A DNA stretch of 64,000 bases, from contig JAKOGI010000126.1 of the NCBI GenBank assembly GCA_029747015.1, forward strand, positions 801,001 through 865,000. Reading direction: 5' to 3'. Shown one piece after another: positions 56,969 to 64,000 of this stretch (position 1 is its first letter; each line of letters begins with the position of its first letter). Below the pieces are notes generated by a model. That model had not been told where the DNA came from, searched no databases, and saw only the letters and a list, made by a program, of their open reading frames with translations. The position numbers and the translations under genes were made by a program. The DNA is from Carnegiea gigantea (lineage: Eukaryota; Streptophyta; Magnoliopsida; Caryophyllales; Cactaceae).

Positions 56969-58708
56969 ATGGCTATAAAAAATGTTATCGCATAAGCTTC
57001 GAAGAAGAAGAACATGGGATCTTTCTCTGTTAGATCCTGTAAAGCGAGCGTCACTTCTAGCAAGCGTGCACATGCAATGAAGACCAGGAGCATGGCAAAA
57101 GCTGCTCCGTCGACCGCTGCTAGGCAAACTGTGCCGCCCTCATCCATATTCCAAGGCTCAGAGATACAACACAAGGCGTCGTCCTGGATAGATGAAATTC
57201 AAAAGCTTAGCCTTCAATCTCTAGTCTGCGAGGTTGAAGACTACTATAGTAGTGACTCTTCTTCGCCTTTACCAAAGGGGGCACGCATATCAGAGATTGA
57301 AGTTGAATCTTCTAACACTGTCATTATGCCAATCATGATGACAGGAGTTACTAACCTTGAAGAGCAGCTAGCAAGTATGAAGGCAACCTTGGATAGACTC
57401 TCTAAAGAGAGTTCAGAGAAGGATGCCCAAATCAAGCGCCAGAACGACCAAATTGCTGAACTGAAGAAGAGGCTGGAAAAAAAGTTCTCTGAAGCTTCTA
57501 ACAAGGGCTCGGGCGCTGAAGATTCTAATAAAGTGTCGCACCACAGCGAGGAATCTGACAATGACTGCAAAACTAAGAACGACCACCCCTTAGGCTCAAT
57601 GTCGGTTAAGTAGATTCAGAACTTGATAGCAAACGCGGTTAAGGCTTAGCTGGGTGGAGGGTCTCCCAAGGCCCACTTATACACAAAGCCCTATACAAAG
57701 AGGATTAACGCGCCGTGCATGCCCCATGGCTATCAGTCTCCGAAGTTCAATCAGTTCGATGGCAAGGGCAACCCCAAACAGCATGTCGCACACTTCATTG
57801 AGACGTGCAGTAATGCTGGCACGGAGGGAGACCGACTGGTGAAGTGGTTTGTCCGTACTCTAAAAGGGATTGCATTCAACTGGTACACAGACTTGGAGCC
57901 CGAGTCTATTGATAGCTGGCAACAAATGGAGTAGGATTTTCTAAATCGGTTCTACAACACTCAACGTGTCATTAGTATGATAGAGCTAATGAACACCAAA
58001 TAATGGAAAGACGAGTCAGTGCTTGATTATATCCAGCGCTGGAGATCCCTTAGTCTCGAGTGCAAGGGCCGTTTATCAGAAGCTTCACCTGTTAAAATGT
58101 GTGCATAGGGCATGGAGTGGGATTTATTGTGTGTCTTACAAATGAGTAAGCCATGGACTTTCCAGAAATTGGCAATGAAGGCTTATGATATGGAGATGAC
58201 AATTGTAAGTCACTGTGGCAAGTCTCCTTTACCTGACTCTAGAAAGGACAAGGATGAATTCAAGACAAATCCCAAGTCCTCAAAGTCCTTAAATAAAGAA
58301 TCCATGGCTGCTTCAACCAGGGAACCGATTCGAATCTCTGGAAAGCCCAAGTATGAAAACAAGAAAAGTGAATTCCCCAAGGATGATGGGAAGAAGCGTC
58401 CTACATTGAAGGAATTATAGGAGAAGAAATACCCTTTCCCTAACTCAAACTTGTCAGGAATGCTCGATGATCTCCTTCAAAATGGGGTTATCGAGCTTCC
58501 AGATTCAAAACGCCCAGAAGAAGCTGGAAGAGTTACCGACCCAAAATATTATCGGTATCATAATGTGATTAGTCACCCTCTTGAGAAGTGCATTACGCTC
58601 AAGGAGCGTATTATGTAACTTGCTAGGGATGGGAAGATAATATTAGATTTGGACAACACTACCGAGACAAATCATATCTCTACTCTGGAGTGTTCCTCAT
58701 CGCCCTAG
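56969..58708 (+). pseudogene. gag: Tat Gag of element G, many deamination-type stops
   Basis: ATG at 56969 (MAIKNVIA), then a stop after eight codons. The continuing frame has MKTRSMAK, an acidic Ser-rich patch, a coiled coil (NLEEQLASMKATLDRLSKES), and the gag core FNQFDGKGNPKQHVAHFIE to GIAFNWYTDLEPESIDSW. A HPLEKC segment lies near the C-terminus. In-frame TAG/TAA occur at about 57611, 57648, 57932, 58001, 58107, 58418 and 58616; at most of these the related Gags or frame context indicate a Gln codon. Unlike A and B there are few frameshifts. Confidence 0.88.
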
Positions 58709-58744
58709 AGGCTAAAGCATACTCAACCTCGTGGTAAAGTAAAC

Positions 58745-60413
58745 ACCGAATTGATTTCCTCCCTTGGAAAGAAATTAATTACAATTCAATTTGGAAGTTT
58801 GGAGCCTGTGGTGGTTCTAATTAAATCCAATGGAGCCCTGACAGAGACTGATCCTTTTATGGATGTCTCTGATAAAGCTGATGTTGACGAGGAGGGATGC
58901 ACTCTTGTCACTCATCGGAGGCCACGGAAACAAAGCTAAGTGCAATTGCAACATCTCTGCTGCAGGAAGAGACAACGGAAAGGAGAAGTCCAAGAGCGTC
59001 AAAAGGCACGAAATTCTACCTATTGACCTCCTTGAGCAGGAGCCGCTTATCCCTATCACACTCGAAGAGTTTTTCCTACCAGGCTTCTTTGAGAAAGTTA
59101 TAGTTAACATGACCTCATGCTCTGAACTCGAAGAAGAGGAAGACGAAGGAAGTGACAGACAAGAGGAGTCTCCTAGAATAGCTGATAAGACCTTAACTGT
59201 CTTGGAGGGTTTACCAGCCCACATGGGTTGGGGGCAAATCTTTTGTTTGCCCAATGAGATGCGCCAGCATGTTATTGCTGCCTTACAACACCTAGAACTT
59301 TACGCTAATAAAATCAAGGATGTGGGAGCATCAACAGAAGCCCCTGTTCAGTGTGCCTCTTGCAACGTTGCAGTCACTTTCACTGATGATGATTTGCTGT
59401 TGGGATCTAAGCCCCATAATCGTCCTTTGTTTGTGACTGGTTATATTAGGGAGCAAAAAGTCAGGCGCATTCTTATGGATGGAGGGTCAGCCGTCAACAT
59501 TATGCCCAAGTCTATAATGAACGACTTAGGCATCACCGTGGAAGAACTGTTTAAGAGCTGAACGATGATTCAAGGCTGTAACCTTTAAGGCTAGCATGCA
59601 ATTTGCGTTGAACTAATAATCGGAGATTTGACGACATCCTTCATCTTCCATGTAATTGATGCCAAGACTTCCTACAGGTTATTACTTGGGCGACCATGGC
59701 TTCATGAGCATGGGATAGTGGCTTCCACTTTACACCAATGCCTCAAGTATTACCGTGATAGGGAGAAGAGAATAAATAGGGATGTTAAGCCATTCACTAA
59801 GGCTAAATCTCATTTTGTAGATGCAAGGTTCCTTGAAGAAGGTGCTATACCTAAAGAAATCATACCGTCAACTATTTCTTCCATAGGCAATGGTGTCGCA
59901 AAGAAAGCCCCTCAAGCAACAAAAGATGACGCTCCTAAGCAGCAACTCGAGAAAAAAGCAAGCAAGCAAGGCAGCACCACTTCTCGTATTGACCAAGTTG
60001 CTAAACAAGCTGTTGCTTCAATGGGATCAATACCGCCAATTTTAAGGTACATACCTAGGTCTCGCCATAAGGAGGACGAATCACCCTTTGAAAAGTGCAC
60101 GGGCTGTAGCAACGAGACCAAAGCCACTAAGGGTGATGCAGCTAGCATAACTTCCCTAAAAGGGAGTGAAACAATTCTAACCTTTAAGATGTGGCAGGCT
60201 AAGTTAAGTCGGCCCCCTATTCCGGGGTTTGTCGTCTCTTTTAAGGAAAATGATGACTTTCCAAGCGTGCGAGCTAAAGAAGGATTTGATCCCAATGCCT
60301 ATAAGCTTATGGAAAAGGCTGGCTATGACTTTCAAAACCCAATTACCTTAGCGAAGGTAGTCGAGGTCAAGCCTCATGGACTTAATGAAACTCAAAAAAA
60401 AATCCAAGAGTAA
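58745..60413 (+). pseudogene. pol: Element G linker and aspartic protease region
   Basis: After gag, a spacer with FGSLEPVVVLIKSNG and LVTHRRPRKQS is followed by a 232-codon open segment. The protease active site is RRILMDGGSAVNIMP (about 59464-59508; DGGS where D-S/T-G is usual). The flap-like SYRLLLGRPWLHEHG lies at about 59670-59715, after a frameshift region at 59560-59625. A charged linker continues to a TAA at 60411. The protease would cut Gag-Pol. The breaks preclude activity. Confidence 0.85.
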
Positions 60414-61029
60414 GGAAGCTCAATAGGCGTCTCAAAAGTTGGACTGGGTTTCATGCCACCACAGCAAGTCAGAATCTCGGGGCTACGAAATGACAAGAAG
60501 GTGGCGACTCAACACATCTCAGCTGAAGCGATGGATGAGAGTGAAGATGTAAGTGCTTCACCTAATCCAAAACCCTCTGTGTTTGATAGGCTGTAATCGC
60601 CCGCTCTGAAAAAATGTCCGTCAGTGTTCACCTGAGTAGGAAAAGGGAAAGACCGCAAAATCTCTATTTTTAATAGAATCAAAGATTTTCCCAAGCCAAG
60701 GCGTTCATTGTTTGCTAGGATAAAAACTGGTGAAGAGTTTTCAAGCTCACAGCTTCAGCAGGAGAAAATTTCCGCGGTTAGCCGCCTGGGAGTGATAAAT
60801 GAAGTTCAGAGCTCTATCCCTTCTCATATGAAGCGTTCCTCCAGCTTGGATGTGAAGACGGACGGTTCATTAACAGTAAATAGTCGTACTGTGATCTTTA
60901 TAAAACAACTCTAACTCCCGTTATGAGGCGTAGGAAGAAGAAGTTGTTTCTTCCAATCATATCACAGCCTATAAATGTGATGACTCAGACTCAGAGATAG
61001 AGTTGGCTGAAACTCCTGAGATTTTTGAA
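60414..61029 (+). pseudogene. Element G protease-RT connecting region, broken
   Basis: Continues the Tat polyprotein in several frames: SVFDRL near 60580, RIKTGEEFSSSQL near 60715, RLGVINEVQSSIPSHMKRSS near 60785. No catalytic domain. Stops and indels throughout. Confidence 0.6.
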
Positions 61030-62140
61030 GATGGGGGGCAGGTTACAGTTGATGAGTTGAAAGAATTGAATCTTAAGACCAATGAAGAGGCCCGTCCTAT
61101 CTACGTAAGCTCATGTCTTTCACCCAAGGAGGAAAAACAGTACTTGGAACTCCTGTCCTAGTACAAGGACATATTTGCCTGGAGCTATAAAGAAATGCCT
61201 GGGTTGAATCCAAAAGTCGCAATCCATCGCCTGTCCATCAAAAGGGGTATTTCGCCTAAGAAGCAACCTCAATGACGTTTTCGCCTGAAGTTGGTACTGG
61301 AAATTGAAAAAGAGGTCAACAAACTCATAGAGGCAGGATTTATTCGCGAGGTCAAATACCCAACGTGGATCGCAAACATCGTGCCCATCAGGAAGAAAAA
61401 TGGGCAACTTTGTATTTGTGTCGACTTTCGGGATCTCAACGACGCTTGTCCAAAAGATGATTTCCCGTTGCCTGTCATGGAACTCATGATCGACTCGACC
61501 ACAGGGCATGAAGTTTTGTTGTTCATGAATTGTACTGCAGGATAAAATCAGATTCTAATGGCGCCAAAGGATCAAGAGGCCACAGCTTTTCACACACCAA
61601 AAGACATTTTTTCCTATAAGGCGATGCCCTTCCGACTTAAGAATGCGGGAGCAACTTACCAAATGGCCACGCAAACAATTTGTGACGATATGCTTCACAA
61701 AAAAGTTGAGTGCTACGTCGATGATTTGGTGGTCAAGTCTAAAAAGAAGGAAGACCACTTATAAGATCTTCGTCTAATCTTTGAGCGATTACAGAGATGC
61801 CAATTGAAGATGAACCCACTCAAGTGTGCGCTCGATGTCACTTTCGGGAAATTCTTGGGCTTCATCGTTCACCATCGGGGAATTGAGATCGACCAATCGA
61901 AGATCAAGACAATTCAAGAGATGCCTGCGCTGAAGAACCTCAGAGAGCTTCACGGACTTCAAGGTCGCTTGGCATACATCCAAAGATTCATCTCAAATCT
62001 TGTAGGACATTGCCACCCCTTTAGCCACCTTATGAAAAAAGGAGCACCGTTTGAATGGGACGACTTATATCGAGTGGCTTTCAAGAAAATAAAGGAATAT
62101 TTATCCCATCCTCTAGTGTTGGGGGCACTCATCCTTGGCA
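61030..62140 (+). pseudogene. pol: Element G reverse transcriptase
   Basis: Ty3-type RT: YKDIFAWSYKEMPGLNP, AGFIREVKYPTWIANIV, VDFRDLNDACPKDDFPLP, FRLKNAGATYQMA, the active site CYVDDLVVKSK (about 61710-61742), LGFIVHHRGIEID and LAYIQRFISNL. Stops are TAG for Gln (61159), TGA for Arg (61273), TAA in place of Tyr (61543) and TAA for Gln (61762). All catalytic Asp residues are present. It synthesises cDNA from the element RNA. Confidence 0.92.
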
Positions 62141-62590
62141 AGCCTCTTCGACTATACATTATAGCTCACAAAAAATCCTTAGAAGCATTATGTGTACAGG
62201 AAAATGAGGAAGGGAAAGAAGTCACCCTGTACTACTTAAGTCGTACATTGGTTGGCGCTGAATTGAAGTACTCTCCCATTGAAAAGATGTGCTTGTCTCT
62301 CATCTTTGCCATCCAGAAACTCAAGCATTACATGTAGGCCTATACAGTACAAGTAATTTCCAAAGCTGATCCCATCAAGTACATCTTGTCTAGGCAGATT
62401 TTAAATAGGCGTCTGGCAAAATTGGGGGTCATCTTAAAACAGTCCGACCTTATCTATATACCTCAAAAAGCGGTTAAGGGACTAGTATTGGTAGATTTCT
62501 TAGCAGATCATCCCATTCCCGATGACTGGGAGCTAAATGATGATTGTCTAGGAGAATATGTATTCTACATTGATATTCTCCCTCCCTAGG
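62141..62590 (+). pseudogene. pol: Element G RNase H and connector
   Basis: Typical Ty3 RNase H order: LRLYIIAHKKSLEALCVQEN, VTLYYLSRTLVGAELKYSPI, MCLSLIFAIQKLKHYM, a TAG where Gln or Leu is usual (62336), then DPIKYILSRQILNRRLAKLG and AVKGLVLVDFLADHPIPDD. RNase H removes the RNA strand during cDNA synthesis. Confidence 0.88.
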
Positions 62591-63018
62591 AAATATATTT
62601 TGATGGTGCAACTAGGCGTGATGGCGCTGGTGCAAGAGTGGTCTTCGTCTCCACCAAAAAGCACATTTTCCTGTATTCATTTGTGCTCACTCAGTTACGC
62701 TCTAACAATGTGGCGGAATACCAAGCGCTTAGCTTGGGTCTTAAAATGGCTATTGAGATGGGCATCACCGACCTCAACATATATGGTGACTCGCAGTTGG
62801 TCATCAATCAACTACTCGACGAATACGAGGTTAAGAATGAGGATTTTGTCGCGTATCACAGGCAAGCATTATGCCTGCTAAACAAGTTCGACATGGTCAA
62901 GTTAGTTGACGCATTGGCAAGGAGTGCCAACAAGATGGTTGATGCATTGGCAAGCCACGCAGCAACTTTGGCACTGGGGGCAGAAGAAGGAGTGACGATT
63001 CTAGTATGTAGCTGCTAG
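62591..63018 (+). pseudogene. Element G second (archaeal-type) RNase H, aRNH
   Basis: EIYFDGATRRDGAGARVVFV, then RSNNVAEYQALSLGLKMAIE, DLNIYGDSQLVINQLL and an ARSANKMVDALASHAA tail: the D-E-D-type pattern (Asp in YFDG, Glu in AEYQ, Asp in GDSQ, Asp in VDAL) of a type-I RNase H unlike the one upstream. Tat elements are known for this extra domain. TAG replaces the Trp codon before it (62587) and another after it (63016). Confidence 0.92.
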
Positions 63019-63060
63019 GTTGTTCCGCCCAATGATGAAGACTCAGAGGAAGTCTTCAAC

Positions 63061-64000
63061 ATGATCTGTGTTCTTAAAATAGATATAGAAGACTGGCGCC
63101 AACCTATAATTGGGTATTTAGAGCACAGAAAACTTCTTAGTAACCCAAGGCATAAGACGGAAATACAGCGGAGAGCTCTGAGCTTCCTTTACTACAACGG
63201 AATGCTCTATCAATGCTCTTTTCTTGGCCTTTGGTTACATTGTTTGGACCTGGAACAGGCAAAGCAAGCGATGGCAGAAGCTCATTCAGGCGTGTGCGAA
63301 GCGCACCAATTAAGGCCTAGGCTACACGATCGCATTAAAAGGATGGGTCACTACTGGCCAACTATAGTGCAAGATTATATAGATTATGCAAAGAGGTGTG
63401 ATGTTTTCCAGTTCCATGCTAACTTTATATATAAACCCCCAGAATCTCTTCACCTAATGGTTGCATCCTGGCTCTTTGAGGCATGGGACCTTGATGTCGT
63501 CGGACCAATCACACCTAAATCGTCAGCCGGTCACTCCTACATCTTGGCTGCCATTGATTACTTCTCTAAATGTGTGGAGGCAATTCCACTAAGGGAGGTT
63601 AAAAAAGAAAATGTGGTCGACTTCATAAGGACGCACATTATTTATCAATATGGTGTGCTGAAGTACATTGTCACTGATAATGATAAGCCCTTCGTCAACA
63701 GCTTGTTGACCAGCCTACGTGAGAAGTTTAAGTTCGCCCAGCATAAGTCTTCCATGTACCATGCCCTGCAAACGGCTTGGCAGAAGCCTTTAATAAAACA
63801 CTTTACAACTTACTCAAAAATGTTATCGCAAAGTCCAAAAGAGATTGGTATGACAGACTGGGAGAGGCTCTTTGGGCATACCGAACCACATACAAGACAC
63901 TGACACAGTCAACCCCCTTCGCTCTGGTGCATGGAGTTGAAGTTGTACTATCATTAGAGCTCCATATCCCGTCATTGTGCATCGCCATACAAGAAGGTTT
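63061..64000 (+). pseudogene. pol: Element G integrase, partial
   Basis: The zinc-binding part has EAHSGVCEAHQ and RCDVFQFHA; the second Cys of the final CX2C is changed (CDVF). The catalytic core has WDLDVVGPITPKSSAGHSY and KYIVTDNDKPFVN, the first two acidic residues. The region of the third (Glu) is disrupted by a frameshift near 63790. The remainder continues in another frame to the window edge. Integrase joins cDNA to the chromosome. Confidence 0.88.

Larger units (their letters stand above)
56202..64000 (+). mobile_element. Element G: autonomous-type Ty3/gypsy Tat retrotransposon, runs off the window
   Basis: 5' LTR (56202-56873), primer site (56878-56894), gag, protease, RT, RNase H, a second archaeal-type RNase H (aRNH) and integrase, in Ty3/gypsy order. 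The extra RNase H between the usual one and integrase marks the Tat lineage. Every domain has at least one stop or frameshift, mostly C-to-T, so this copy is inactive. The 3' end is beyond 64000. Its Gag resembles those of A and B, making a G-like element their likely helper. Confidence 0.92.

Overview
This window is plant nuclear DNA, almost certainly from an angiosperm. It is a dense, nested pile of transposable elements around the remains of one small host gene. Evidence for a plant is the set of families: Ty1/copia Tork-type elements with a tRNA-iMet primer site, Ty3/gypsy Tat-type elements with a second (archaeal-type) RNase H, an Athila-like LTR, L1-type LINEs whose ORF1 resembles plant DUF4283 proteins, hAT, Stowaway and Tourist-like MITEs, and an endogenous caulimovirid. 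No rRNA, tRNA, CRISPR array or bacterial-style operon was seen. The species cannot be told from the sequence.

Layout. 1-2721: decayed endogenous pararetrovirus with a capsid-like region upstream of a 30K movement-protein-like region. 2722-7771: gag-only Tat-like element A (5' LTR, broken gag, repeat-array spacer, no 3' LTR found). 8255-8672: block repeated at 19874-20310. 8673-11795: LINE carrying two DNA transposons and internal duplications. 11796-17189: complete but dead Tork copia element D (minus strand, TSD AGTTA). 17699-18658: hAT-like element with 8-bp TSD. 18959-19543: two MITE units back to back. 20658-36594: a host gene for a predicted 79-residue single-pass membrane protein. Its phase-0 intron holds a copia fragment (E) and the gag-only Tat element B (23335-30957, TSD TATAT). 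Its last coding exon is cut by copia element C (31182-36558, TSD ATCCC). 36595-41286: AT-rich intergenic DNA with a second hAT-like copy, an AT-rich interspersed repeat and a Stowaway-like MITE. 41287-46260: dead copia F (minus) with a Tat solo LTR inside its integrase. 46261-51224: nothing recognised. 51225-53400: Athila-like LTR and 3' internal DNA (minus). 54060-56201: LINE 5' part (minus). 56202-64000: Tat element G with gag, protease, RT, RNase H, second RNase H and the start of integrase, running off the window.

How the parts relate. A, B and G share a closely similar Gag, but only G has pol. A and B are therefore best read as non-autonomous partners of a G-like autonomous element. Their missing pol is replaced by long tandem arrays, and a GACTY-NN-AAGTC motif is common to the A and B spacers and to the LTRs of G and the solo LTR. 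C and D are one copia family at two stages of decay. Most stop codons in D, G and A are C-to-T (or G-to-A) changes of Gln, Trp and Arg codons, as expected from deamination of methylated, silenced DNA. The host gene is the only likely non-transposon gene found.
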